Part shown: in pieces, positions 1 through 7,909 of the stretch
Layout of the letters: every line of letters starts with the position of its first letter
Numbering within the stretch: the first letter of the stretch is position 1
Source of the DNA: JAIPJA01 sp964390115
GTDB taxonomy: Bacteria > Patescibacteriota > Patescibacteriia > Patescibacteriales > UBA12465
Length of the DNA: 13,300 nt
Assembly (NCBI GenBank): GCA_964390115.1
Contig: CAYMGT010000023.1
Coordinates: 1 to 13,300, forward strand
Reading direction: 5' to 3'
The notes under the pieces: model-generated
What the model was told of the DNA's origin: nothing
Seen by the model: the letters and a program-made list of their open reading frames with translations, nothing else
Databases searched by the model: none
Program-made: the position numbers and the translations under genes

Positions 1-806
1 ATATAAATTAACTTAAATAATTTACCAAAAATAGGTAGTTGAACTTTAAAATAATCAAACATTCTACTACCGGTAGTACTCTTCAAAAAATATCTAAATG
101 CGACCCCTAAACCTGCCCCAGCTATCAATACATAAATAATATATTTTTCTAAAAAACCAGCTACAGCAATAACTATCTTAGTAGATAAAGGCAGTTCTGT
201 TCCTGTCTCTTGTAGCACGTCAGTAAGCTGTGGAATAACAAAAACCATCATTACAATACCAACTGCCACTAAACCAGAAATAATAAAGGCGGGATAAATC
301 ATAGCATTCTTTATCTTAGCGCTCATTTCATAACTCTTCTCTATTTCATCAGCTAAGTAATCTAAAACTTCATCTAATTTACCAGAGGTTTCTCCAGACC
401 TAATAATATTAACATAGAACTCACCAAAAACACTTCCACGCTTAGCAAAAGCATCTGATAAAAGAGATCCACTATCTACCTCATAGGCGATTTCTGAAAT
501 TAATTTTTGTAAAGTAACATTTTTAGTTTGATCTACTAAAGTAACTAAAGACTCTACAATAGTTACATTAGCAGTTATCATAACTGAAAACTGTCTAAAG
601 AAAATGACTAAATCCTTAGCTTTAATTGGATTAATAAAAAGCAAAATTTTAGTCTCTATACTATGAGTTGTTTCACTTAAACTTAAAACAGCTAAATTCT
701 TCTTAGCTAATTTATTTTTAACATCAGACTCATTAAAAGCCACCATATTCCCTCGAGAAACCTTACCCTTTTCTACATTTCTAGCTTTGTACTTATAAAT
801 AGGCAT
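1..806 (-). CDS. pilC: Type IV pilus inner-membrane platform protein PilC (GspF family), C-terminal part missing at window edge
   Basis: I translated this frame by hand from the ATG at 804-806. It stays open to the left edge, giving 268 residues, so the C-terminal third or so of a typical protein of about 400 residues lies outside. PilC is the polytopic platform that couples the PilB ATPase to pilin insertion. The N-terminus (MPIYKYKAR) is typical of the family. The first GspF cytoplasmic helical domain spans about residues 65-170 and includes FFRQFSVMI and the conserved stretch FYVNIIRSGETSGKLDEVL at 130-148. A membrane helix follows at about 172-192, after the conserved MIYPAF, and a second at about 222-240. 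The second GspF domain would start near the window edge. The start lies one base after the pilB stop, so the two genes are surely co-transcribed and may be translationally coupled. There is no Shine-Dalgarno motif. Confidence 0.93.
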   Translation of the reverse strand, partial: MPIYKYKARNVEKGKVSRGNMVAFNESDVKNKLAKKNLAVLSLSETTHSIETKILLFINPIKAKDLVIFFRQFSVMITANVTIVESLVTLVDQTKNVTLQKLISEIAYEVDSGSLLSDAFAKRGSVFGEFYVNIIRSGETSGKLDEVLDYLADEIEKSYEMSAKIKNAMIYPAFIISGLVAVGIVMMVFVIPQLTDVLQETGTELPLSTKIVIAVAGFLEKYIIYVLIAGAGLGVAFRYFLKSTTGSRMFDYFKVQLPIFGKLFKLIY

Positions 807-807
807 A

Positions 808-2565
808 TTAAATAGTAATTACCCGCAAAACTTCATCTAAACTGGTAATACCTTGCAGTATCTTTAGATAACCATCTTGCTTAATTGTTACAAAATCTTG
901 AGTTTTTCTAACCTCCTCTAGGCCAATATGTTCTTCTTTTTCTATCATTAGTCTTAAGGATTCTAAAATTTCTATAGCCTCAGAAATAGCTAACCTTCCC
1001 TTATAGCCCAGATTATCACAACGAGAACAACCCTTAGGTTGATAAATTTTCATATTAGCAATATCTTCTATTTTTTTATCTCCCATTTCTTCTTGCCAAA
1101 CTTTTTCTGGCAATGCCTTCATCTCAATTATAAAATCTTCCTTAATTTTATCATTAATACTCACCTCTTCTTTACAATATTTACACAGTTTTCTGGTTAA
1201 TCTCTGAGATAGAGCAGCTTTCAAAGTAGAAGCTAAAAGAAAAGGCTCTACCCCCATATCCGTTAAACGAAGTATAGTGCTAATTGAATCATTAGTGTGT
1301 AAAGTAGAAAGAACAAAGTGACCAGTTAATCCGGCATGAACAGATAACTCAGCGGTTTCTTGATCACGAATTTCTCCCACCATGATAATATCAGGATCTT
1401 GACGTAAAAAGGAACGTAGTCCTGAGCCAAAAGTATAGCCTATCTTAGGTCTAATTTGTGACTGATTTATTCCCTCTAACTGATACTCGACTGGATCTTC
1501 TAGAGTAGAGATATTTACACCTTCTTGATTTAAAATATTTAAAAGTGAATACAAAGTAGTAGTTTTACCAGAACCAGTAGGACCAGTTACAAGGAAAATA
1601 CCATTAGTTTTAATAATGTTTCTATTGATAATCTCTAAAACATGCTTGTTAAACCCTAATTTCTCTAATTTAACAGTTGTGGCTGAGCTATCTAAAATAC
1701 GCATTACCACTTTCTCATGCCTACCACTAACTGGTAAGGTAGAAACACGAAAGTCTATTTTTTTTCCATCAACTATTAACCTAATTCTTCCATCTTGTGG
1801 TATCCTGGTTTCATCTAATTTTAGTTTAGCTAAAACCTTAATACGAGCTACCACGGCATTATGAATATGTTTAGGTAAAACTAAAGAAGTTCTCAATATA
1901 CCATCTACCCTATAACGAACACGACTTTCTTTTTCAAAAGGCTCAATATGAATATCTGAAGCTCCGCCCTCTACTGCATGTCTAATAATTACTGAAACAA
2001 TTTTCGCTACAGGAGCACTGTCTATATCTGCGCTATCAACTAAATCCTCAGAATCATCTTCAATTTCCAAAATACCTTCACCTTCACTTTGAGCTCTACT
2101 CTCTAAAGCACTGGAAATTTCTTCTTCAATTTTTTGATATTGTTTAAATAACTTATTAAAACTACTTCTTGAAATTAAAACATAGTTAATTTTTAAACCA
2201 GATTCCTTAGATAAAAAATTAACTGCTTCCATGGCCTTTAAATTTGGTAAAACTAAGCCAATTGAAGCTTCTTGATTATTTTTTTCAAAACAAACAATGG
2301 AATAAGTTTTAGAAACATCTTCAGAGATAAAATTTAAAACATCTTCAGAAGCTTGAGCATTTAAAAGATTTTTGTAATCTAAACCATAAATTTGCGCCCG
2401 ATATTCAGTAAGTTTTTCTTCTTCAATAACTTTATCATTTAACAAAATTTTAACCAGTTCCTGCTTATTATCACTAATTTTTTTATTTAATTCTTTATAC
2501 TTATCCGAACTTATTACGTTTTGAGCTAAAAGCAAATTAAGTAGCTCTTTTTGTTTTGAAGCCAT
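808..2565 (-). CDS. pilB: Type IV pilus assembly (extension) ATPase PilB / GspE family
   Basis: This 585-residue protein is the hexameric cytoplasmic ATPase that drives pilus extension. It is full length for the PilB/GspE family. An N-terminal MshEN-like domain covers about residues 1-140, an acidic linker follows at about 145-180, then the N2 domain (ASDIHIEPF at 202-210, VRYRVDGILR at 216-225). The ATPase core has Walker A GPTGSGKTT at 328-336 with Lys334, an Asp box around 352-361 (NISTLEDPVEY), Walker B around 388-401 (DPDIIMVGEIRD), and a His box around 413-426 (TGHFVLSTLHTND). A zinc-binding pair, CxxC at 461-464 and CxxC at 513-516, marks the PilB/GspE clade rather than PilT. The start follows the upstream small gene by 3 bases. 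No pilT lies between pilB and pilC. Confidence 0.97.
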   Translation of the reverse strand: MASKQKELLNLLLAQNVISSDKYKELNKKISDNKQELVKILLNDKVIEEEKLTEYRAQIYGLDYKNLLNAQASEDVLNFISEDVSKTYSIVCFEKNNQEASIGLVLPNLKAMEAVNFLSKESGLKINYVLISRSSFNKLFKQYQKIEEEISSALESRAQSEGEGILEIEDDSEDLVDSADIDSAPVAKIVSVIIRHAVEGGASDIHIEPFEKESRVRYRVDGILRTSLVLPKHIHNAVVARIKVLAKLKLDETRIPQDGRIRLIVDGKKIDFRVSTLPVSGRHEKVVMRILDSSATTVKLEKLGFNKHVLEIINRNIIKTNGIFLVTGPTGSGKTTTLYSLLNILNQEGVNISTLEDPVEYQLEGINQSQIRPKIGYTFGSGLRSFLRQDPDIIMVGEIRDQETAELSVHAGLTGHFVLSTLHTNDSISTILRLTDMGVEPFLLASTLKAALSQRLTRKLCKYCKEEVSINDKIKEDFIIEMKALPEKVWQEEMGDKKIEDIANMKIYQPKGCSRCDNLGYKGRLAISEAIEILESLRLMIEKEEHIGLEEVRKTQDFVTIKQDGYLKILQGITSLDEVLRVITI

Positions 2566-2568
2566 ATA

Positions 2569-2895
2569 TTAAGGTTGTTGTGATTTAAAAAATATTAATT
2601 GTTTAACATAATTAGAACTACTAGTTGATCTGCCCACTTCAACCTCTTCTTCCTTAAACTCTAATGGCACCTTATCTTCTAGTTTCTTATATTTACTTAA
2701 ATTCATTAAGCCTGTTTCTAATTCTGCGTCCTTAACCTGCTTATTTGCCGTACCAGAAATTAATAAAAATTCATCATTTAAACTAACTCTTTCTTGCATT
2801 ATATCAGCTAAGTTGTCTTTATATAGAAACAAAAAACCTCCTCCTATAAGGATACAAACTAAAAAAATAATTAAATATAGTTTTAAATTTTTCAT
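2569..2895 (-). CDS. Small single-pass membrane protein in the pil operon, position of pilP
   Basis: This 108-residue protein is not one I recognise. It has a short basic N-terminus (MKNLK), one hydrophobic helix at about residues 7-25, and an outward-facing region of about 80 residues that is mostly polar and acidic (for example KEEEVEVGR at 81-89). No lipobox is evident; the single Cys14 lies inside the hydrophobic helix. The gene is wedged 3 bases after pilO and 3 bases before pilB, so it is almost certainly part of the pilus machine or its regulation. In proteobacterial operons the gene after pilO is pilP, a lipoprotein that bridges to the secretin PilQ, but I see no PilP domain here. A partner of the PilN/PilO ectodomains is a reasonable guess. 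A minor pilin is less likely because I see no prepilin cleavage motif (G/A followed by F and E at +5). Confidence 0.85.
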   Translation of the reverse strand: MKNLKLYLIIFLVCILIGGGFLFLYKDNLADIMQERVSLNDEFLLISGTANKQVKDAELETGLMNLSKYKKLEDKVPLEFKEEEVEVGRSTSSSNYVKQLIFFKSQQP

Positions 2896-2898
2896 AAT

Positions 2899-3678
2899 TT
2901 AAGGATTTTTTTCTAAATAATAACTAACAGCACTTATCTGAGCTGACTCAGAGCTAGGGTTAAAACTTAGCTTATAAATATCTAAAAGCTTAATGTTATT
3001 TTCTAAAATATTTAAAAGTCTTTTAAAATTTTTATAATCTACTAAAGCTATATCTAAATCTATCATAATATAACCAACACCCTTGGGCAACTTTTGTAAA
3101 AAGTCTGTTTCGCTTACCTCTTCTCCTTGGTCTCTACGAGCCCTAGGGTCAGATACTTCCTCATCATCAGTTTTCTTCTCGGTGATAGTTAAATTATTTA
3201 ATTGAAAACCATTTTCAGGTATTACATAGCCTAGCTCTATAAATAGTTGTTCTTTTTCGTACTTAGTTGGTAGAATGCTATTTATTTTTTCTATTTCCGC
3301 AGGTGAAACTTTTTTATAAGCATTTACCAAGCTCTTATAGTTATTTAATTTAGTTAATTGTTCTAAATAAATTTCTTTTTGTGAAGATAAGTTTCCTTCA
3401 ATTGCTTCCATAGCTTTAAAATATTTAGGTTTAATAATATAGAAATAAGTTAAGGTTAAAATAAATAAAACTATAATAATAATAATAAAATGAAAATATT
3501 TATTTAAAAAATTATTTATTTTACTTCTTTTTTTTATTTTTGCCTTTAATTTAGCCTCATCCATTGCATTTAAACTCATTCCCGAGGTAGTAGAGGATAA
3601 TTTTTCCCCACTCAAAACCGAGGAAGGTTTAGCTTGGGCTGATTTCTTATTATTTTGTCCTAATTCTAAATCTGACAT
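2899..3678 (-). CDS. pilO: Type IV pilus alignment protein PilO
   Basis: This 259-residue bitopic inner-membrane protein pairs with PilN to link cytoplasmic PilM to the extracytoplasmic part of the pilus machine. The N-terminal 60 residues are polar and basic (KAKIKKRSK at 45-53) and should be cytoplasmic. A strong membrane helix runs from about 62 to 82, rich in Ile. A coiled-coil-like segment follows at about 85-125. The ferredoxin-like domain shows the family's pattern LPTKYEKEQLFIELGYVIP at 136-154 and, near the C-terminus, DYKNFKRLLNILENN at 214-228. An acidic and basic loop at 168-193 (KKTDDEEVSDPRARRDQGEE) interrupts the domain. The assignment rests on topology, these motifs and position between the PilN-like gene and pilB. 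The spacing from pilN is 7 bases. Confidence 0.85.
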   Translation of the reverse strand: MSDLELGQNNKKSAQAKPSSVLSGEKLSSTTSGMSLNAMDEAKLKAKIKKRSKINNFLNKYFHFIIIIIVLFILTLTYFYIIKPKYFKAMEAIEGNLSSQKEIYLEQLTKLNNYKSLVNAYKKVSPAEIEKINSILPTKYEKEQLFIELGYVIPENGFQLNNLTITEKKTDDEEVSDPRARRDQGEEVSETDFLQKLPKGVGYIMIDLDIALVDYKNFKRLLNILENNIKLLDIYKLSFNPSSESAQISAVSYYLEKNP

Positions 3679-3685
3679 AAATTAA

Positions 3686-4882
3686 TTATTTTTTAAATAC
3701 TTCAGAAGAAATCTCTAAATCTAAACCAAAACTAACACTAGAGCTAGTTTCCTCCTCTTCTATTATCTCACCATCAGGACCCTCTGAAGTAATTGTTTTG
3801 CTTTGTGTTTGCAAACTAGCTGAGTTAACTGAAACATTGCGACTTAAATCACTGGAAAAATATCTTTGCGCCTGTCTTCCTACTAAAGGATAATCACTGG
3901 CTATTGAACTCAGTGAATATTTACCACTTAAATTTCCACTGAAGTTAGTGTATTTAACACCTTCTAAAGTATTATCTTCTAAGTAATTAAAAAATTCTGT
4001 CCAATAAATATGACTATCTAATAAATAGGCTACTCTAGCTAATTGTTTTTCAAAAACTAGAGCTTCATCAGCTGGCGCCTTAATTTCTCTTATTTCTTGA
4101 CTTAAAGAAATTAAACTATTGCTATTATGATTGTAATTAAAGGAATTTTGATTATAATTTTGCCACCAAGATAGAGCCCAGTATACTTCTACTACTAAAA
4201 GAAAGCTTAAAAAAATGAAAATAAACAAAAAAGCTAAATTCTTATACCAATCAAAAAAAACACTAATCTGATCTTTAACTAAATTTATTTCTAAGATTTT
4301 ATCTTGATTTAAAAAATCATCTCTATTGAAACCTTTATTCATTTCTTGAATTCTACTTTTTATAAAAATAGAATCATTTGAAGAGCTAGGCTTACTTTTT
4401 TTAACCTTATCACTCACTGATTTACTCGCCACTAATTCTTTAATTGGTTTAATTGTTTCTTTTTTTTCAAACCTAGACTGCTTTTCCTTCTCAAATTCAG
4501 AAATAATTTCTTCTATCTCTTCTTCTCTATTTACTTGTAATAATTCATCATTGGGTTTTATTTTAGACTTCTCTTCTTTAATATTTAGATTGCTTTCTTT
4601 TTTACTAACCTTACTCAACTCAAGCGGTTTTTTAACTTTATCTTTATTATCTTCTTTTTTAATTTTTTTAATTTTTTTAACTTCCCTTTGTTCAGTTTTC
4701 TTTTGTTTAGTTTCAATATTAGCTTTTAAAGCATTAGAGGAGCTACTACTTTTTTTTCTAAACTTTTTGACTTGAGAAAGTCCTTCAGCGCTACTTATGT
4801 CAGCTGGATTTAAAAAATCTGTCGCATCATTTAAGTCCGTTTTATTATTTTTCTTTTTGGAAGAAAATAAATTAAATTTCAT
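3686..4882 (-). CDS. pilN: PilN-like type IV pilus alignment protein with a long charged N-terminal extension
   Basis: This 398-residue protein occupies the pilN position between pilM and pilO. PilN proteins are usually about 200 residues: a short cytoplasmic tail with an INLLP-like motif that docks into PilM, one membrane helix, and a ferredoxin-like ectodomain. Here a similar motif, EINLV, sits at residues 198-202, just before the membrane helix at about 215-237. The roughly 195 residues before it form an extra Lys/Glu/Ser-rich, probably disordered region with lysine tracts (KKIKKIKKED at 69-78) and a coiled-coil-like stretch at about 118-143. The ectodomain at about 240-398 is rich in Ser and Asn and ends with an acidic EIIEEEE loop followed by a beta-like segment. 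The identity rests on topology, motif and synteny rather than clear sequence similarity. The start follows the pilM stop by 10 bases. Confidence 0.78.
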   Translation of the reverse strand: MKFNLFSSKKKNNKTDLNDATDFLNPADISSAEGLSQVKKFRKKSSSSSNALKANIETKQKKTEQREVKKIKKIKKEDNKDKVKKPLELSKVSKKESNLNIKEEKSKIKPNDELLQVNREEEIEEIISEFEKEKQSRFEKKETIKPIKELVASKSVSDKVKKSKPSSSNDSIFIKSRIQEMNKGFNRDDFLNQDKILEINLVKDQISVFFDWYKNLAFLFIFIFLSFLLVVEVYWALSWWQNYNQNSFNYNHNSNSLISLSQEIREIKAPADEALVFEKQLARVAYLLDSHIYWTEFFNYLEDNTLEGVKYTNFSGNLSGKYSLSSIASDYPLVGRQAQRYFSSDLSRNVSVNSASLQTQSKTITSEGPDGEIIEEEETSSSVSFGLDLEISSEVFKK

Positions 4883-4892
4883 GTTAACTATA

Positions 4893-5924
4893 TTATTTAA
4901 TTTCTCTCATAGCTAAACCCACAGCTACGGCTAACTGAGGTCCAAGTTGCCTTAAAACTGTTTTCATCTCGGGTGGATAATATACATGAGCCCAAGGATC
5001 TCCAATAATTACACGAGTCTTTAAAACCTCTTCTATATGTTCAGCAAAATTGAATAAAAGCGAACCCCCTCCAGATAAAATAATCTTATCTAAAGTTTCA
5101 TTATAGTTAGTATTAAAGAAATCTATCATATACTCTAATTCACTAACTATTGGCCTAACCGCTTTAGCTACTACTGCCGGCATTCCCGCTTGGCCTGAAA
5201 CACTTATATCATATTTCATTTGTTCAGCTTCAGAGAAATTTACACTCATTTTTTCCATTAAAGACTTAGTAACAGTTGTTCCCGAGATATCAATACTACG
5301 ATTTAAAATAGGGATGCCCTTGTAGACAATAGATATGTCTGTACTATTAGCTCCTACTTCAGCCATAATAACTGAGCTTTTATCATTACCCATTATAGAT
5401 CTAATCAAAGAAAATGTTTCCGTTTCTAAACTAGCTAAAGTTAATTTAGCTTTAGAAAAAATATCAATATATTTTTTCACTAATTTCTTAGGCGAACCAG
5501 TTAAAAAAACTTTAACATTATTCTTATTTTTACCTTCACTAAATTCTGGTAATATTTTCCAATCCAAAACCATTTCTTGAAGAGGTAGTGGTATAACTTT
5601 TTTAGCTTCTTCATGTATAGCTTCAGCTAAAGCTTTTTTATCTAAGTTATATAAATTTATTACTGAAGAAAAAACAGCAAAAGTCGGTAATGAAGCTGTG
5701 GCTCTGTTAGTCTTTATACCTACTTCATTTTTTATTTTAAGAACCGCACCTGCTATATCATCAACATTATCAACCGCGCCAAACTTAACCCCTAAATTGC
5801 CACTAAAACCATAATTGGATAAAAGAATTTTTTTATTTTTCTTTTTTAATTCCACCATTTTAATGGAAGAATCACCAATATCAATTCCTAAATAGGTCTC
5901 GTCTGAAGATGAAAAAAGGCCCAT
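4893..5924 (-). CDS. pilM: Type IV pilus assembly protein PilM, actin-like ATPase
   Basis: This 343-residue cytoplasmic protein has the FtsA/actin fold. It binds the PilN N-terminal tail and forms a ring beneath the membrane platform. The phosphate-1 loop is LGIDIGDSSIKMVEL at residues 12-26. The phosphate-2 region is around 186-204 (IMAEVGANSTDISIVYKG), and the adenosine motif is IILSGGGSLL at 281-290. The length matches the family (about 350). It is the first gene of the leftward pil operon, and its ATG is preceded by an AT-rich leader of about 60 bases from the predicted promoter, with no Shine-Dalgarno motif. The divergent neighbour at 6075 starts 150 bases away. Confidence 0.96.
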   Translation of the reverse strand: MGLFSSSDETYLGIDIGDSSIKMVELKKKNKKILLSNYGFSGNLGVKFGAVDNVDDIAGAVLKIKNEVGIKTNRATASLPTFAVFSSVINLYNLDKKALAEAIHEEAKKVIPLPLQEMVLDWKILPEFSEGKNKNNVKVFLTGSPKKLVKKYIDIFSKAKLTLASLETETFSLIRSIMGNDKSSVIMAEVGANSTDISIVYKGIPILNRSIDISGTTVTKSLMEKMSVNFSEAEQMKYDISVSGQAGMPAVVAKAVRPIVSELEYMIDFFNTNYNETLDKIILSGGGSLLFNFAEHIEEVLKTRVIIGDPWAHVYYPPEMKTVLRQLGPQLAVAVGLAMREIK

Positions 5925-5973
5925 ATTATTTATAATTAACTACTAAAGCAATTTAAAAAAATCTTTTTTAAAA

Positions 5974-6002
5974 TTGAATTATCTTTTTTTATATTATATA
6001 AT
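5974..6002 (+). promoter_or_regulatory. Putative promoter of the beta-propeller gene
   Basis: On the plus strand, TTGAAT (5974-5979) is followed after exactly 17 bases by TATAAT (5997-6002). The -35 box matches the sigma70 consensus at 4 of 6 positions and the -10 at 6 of 6. Transcription would begin near 6009, giving a leader of about 66 bases to the ATG at 6075. It is the best-formed promoter in this intergenic region, though AT-richness tempers confidence. Confidence 0.5.
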
Positions 6003-6021
6003 ATTAACAGCTTATAAACAA
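5993..6021 (-). promoter_or_regulatory. Putative promoter of the pil operon
   Basis: On the minus strand, TTGTTT (plus 6016-6021) lies 17 bases before a perfect TATAAT (plus 5993-5998). The predicted transcript would start near 5986 and give a leader of about 62 bases before pilM. The -35 box matches TTGACA at only 3 of 6 positions, and the region is very AT-rich, so chance is a real possibility. Its -10 box overlaps the -10 box of the opposing promoter. Confidence 0.4.
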
Positions 6022-6074
6022 GTCTTAATTATATTTATTTAACTTAATTTATTATATCATAATTACTTATAAAT

Positions 6075-7346
6075 ATGAATTTCTTTAAACGCTATCAAAA
6101 AATACTCTTAGTAGTCGGATTCTTGTTAGCCATAGTAGTTATTGGCTATTTTATTTGGATAACTTTCTTTTCATCTTTTAGCAACCCACTGCCCTCAGAG
6201 ACTGCTACTAATACCTCAGGTCGCCTACCTGAAGCCGGACAAGGTAGTTTTGAACCTAGCGAACCCACTGAACCTGACGGTTTACCAGATGAACCTAGCA
6301 CTGACACAGCTAAAGAGCTTACTATATATCCTGAACCCAGTTTAAGAGACGATGAACCTAGAAATATTGCGACAGGGGGTTTAACCAAAACTAATCAAGT
6401 TACAAATACTCAAATACTGGGGGCTTCTTTAGCTGCTAATGGTCGTGACCTGCAGTATTATGACTATCAAACAGGGAAATTTTATCGTTTAGATAAAAAT
6501 GGAGAACCCCAAGCTTTAAGTGACAAGATTTTTTATCAAGTCCAAGATGTTACTTGGTCACCTCAAAGAAATACTGCTATTTTAGAATATCCCGACGGAT
6601 CAAATATTATTTATGACTTTGACAAAGAAAAACAAGTTACTTTACCTGCTCATTGGGAAGATTTTGAATTCTCTAGCTCTGGAGAACAAGTGGTAGCTAA
6701 GAGTTTAGGGCTAGATCCAGATAATCGATATTTAATAATATCTAATACTGACGGATCAGAAGTAAGAGCCTTGGAATATATTGGCGAAAATGATGACAAG
6801 GTTATTCCTAAGTGGTCACCTAACAATCAAGTAGCGGCCATGTACACTCGCGGTTTAGATTTTGATAGACAAACTCTTTACTTTATAGGATTGAATGACG
6901 AAAATTATAAATCTACGGTTGTAGAAGGTCGTGGCTTAACAGCAAAATGGTCTGAAAAAGGCGATAAACTTCTCTATAGTGCCTATAATAGTACTAGTAA
7001 TTTAATGCCTGAACTTTGGATAGTAAATGCTCAAGGTGAAAGTATTGGTCAAAATAGAAAAAAATTAAACCTACAAACTTGGGCAGATAAATGTACTTTT
7101 TCTGATGACAGATATGTTTATTGTGCAGTACCTAAAGAATTACCAGAGGGAGCGGGGTTATTTCCCGAACTTGCTCTAAGGACTTCAGATGATCTCTATA
7201 GAGTAGATACTTTAACTGGCCTTAAAAGTTTAGTAGCAGTTCCTGATGGAGAATATAATATGAGCGATATTATGCTTAGCTCTGATAGAAGTAACTTGTA
7301 TTTTACTGATGAAAATAGACAGATTTATAATATACGACTTAAATAA
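6075..7346 (+). CDS. Membrane-anchored extracytoplasmic beta-propeller protein (TolB/WD40-like)
   Basis: This 423-residue protein has a short basic N-terminus, a membrane helix at about residues 10-32 that acts as an uncleaved anchor, and a Pro/Glu/Ser-rich linker at about 37-92. The remainder looks like a propeller with recurrent blade signatures of the TolB/PD40 type: WSPQRN at 161, FSSSGE at 199, WSPNNQ at 247, WSEKGD at 292, FSDDR at 342 and LSSDRS at 401. Each is followed by a strand ending in forms such as LWIVNAQG or LYRVDTLTG. Six blades are visible and a seventh at about 115-150 (LQYYDYQTGKFYRLD) is likely. Cys340 and Cys350 are the only cysteines and could pair. Such propellers bind proteins or ligands; the substrate is unknown. 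It is the only plus-strand gene and is divergent from the pil operon, so a surface or pilus-related role is inference. Confidence 0.82.
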   Translation: MNFFKRYQKILLVVGFLLAIVVIGYFIWITFFSSFSNPLPSETATNTSGRLPEAGQGSFEPSEPTEPDGLPDEPSTDTAKELTIYPEPSLRDDEPRNIATGGLTKTNQVTNTQILGASLAANGRDLQYYDYQTGKFYRLDKNGEPQALSDKIFYQVQDVTWSPQRNTAILEYPDGSNIIYDFDKEKQVTLPAHWEDFEFSSSGEQVVAKSLGLDPDNRYLIISNTDGSEVRALEYIGENDDKVIPKWSPNNQVAAMYTRGLDFDRQTLYFIGLNDENYKSTVVEGRGLTAKWSEKGDKLLYSAYNSTSNLMPELWIVNAQGESIGQNRKKLNLQTWADKCTFSDDRYVYCAVPKELPEGAGLFPELALRTSDDLYRVDTLTGLKSLVAVPDGEYNMSDIMLSSDRSNLYFTDENRQIYNIRLK

Positions 7347-7363
7347 AAATTATTTAATCTTAT

Positions 7364-7891
7364 CTAAGATAAAGGGTTAATACTACCATTAGACGAACTA
7401 CTAGAAAGATTTTTATTTTTTATATTATTTTTATCTTCTTGTTTATAGCCACCAAATCCCACCTTAGGTCTACTACTTAATTTTTTACTGTCTCCATCAT
7501 TTATAGACAACCTCCCAGCTTTCTTATTATCCCTAAGCTCAGAAGCTTGTCTACCTAAAATAACATTTATCCTTTTTTGTCTGTCACTTAATTCATTTTT
7601 TATCTTAGGCGTTAAAGCTGACTTTATTTTCATTGCGGTTCCAGAGCCATATTTCTTTTTTATAGTTGAAAGTATTTGACTATTAGAACGAGTTTTACCG
7701 CCTATCATTTCTTCTTTAAAAAAAGACTCTAGTTCCTTTCTTTGAGAAGTATTTAAACTTGAATCTTTTATTTTTTTACTAAAACTACTATAACCTTGTT
7801 TTTCCCACTCATCAAACTCCCCCTCTATCATCTCTGGCTTATCTTCAGATTTAACTCTTTGAGTTGGATCGTTGTAGTCGCTTATACCCAT
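7364..7891 (-). CDS. Uncharacterised basic protein with a Ser/Asn-rich tail
   Basis: I do not recognise this 175-residue protein. It has no signal peptide or membrane helix. The acidic N-terminal 30 residues (EGEFDEWEKQG at 23-33) precede a predicted helical core at about 45-120 that is rich in Lys and Arg (for example STIKKKYGSGTAMKIKSAL at 75-93). The last 45 residues are low-complexity and polar, ending in a run of five Ser and NGSINPLS. Net basic charge and a helical core would suit a nucleic-acid or protein-binding role, but nothing identifies one. It begins 18 bases after the membrane protein gene at 7910, so the two probably share a transcript. Its TAG stop lies 17 bases from the stop of the convergent propeller gene, with no convincing terminator between them. 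Confidence 0.75.
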   Translation of the reverse strand: MGISDYNDPTQRVKSEDKPEMIEGEFDEWEKQGYSSFSKKIKDSSLNTSQRKELESFFKEEMIGGKTRSNSQILSTIKKKYGSGTAMKIKSALTPKIKNELSDRQKRINVILGRQASELRDNKKAGRLSINDGDSKKLSSRPKVGFGGYKQEDKNNIKNKNLSSSSSNGSINPLS

Positions 7892-7909
7892 ATAATTTAA
7901 ATTAAATTT

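Noticed and set aside
1616..1864. Plus-strand open frame of 82 codons
   Set aside because: It lies wholly within pilB on the opposite strand and its translation has no family features. The same applies to the plus-strand frames at 4551-4775, 5335-5580 and 9095-9439 and the minus-strand frame at 6146-6388.
4600..4760. Lysine-rich low-complexity tract in pilN as a possible frameshift or non-coding insertion
   Set aside because: The frame is open throughout and continues cleanly from the start codon into the membrane helix and ectodomain, and disordered Lys/Glu linkers are plausible for a cytoplasmic tail.
5952..5972. Perfect 9-bp inverted repeat TTTAAAAAA / TTTTTTAAA in the pilM leader
   Set aside because: The stem is entirely A-T with a 3-base loop in very AT-rich DNA, so it is expected by chance and would fold weakly. 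It is not placed where a terminator would be useful.
7344..7372. Possible bidirectional terminator between the convergent genes
   Set aside because: Only short A-T inverted repeats (AAATAA/TTATTT and TTATC/GATAA) are present, with no G-C core, so I cannot support one.
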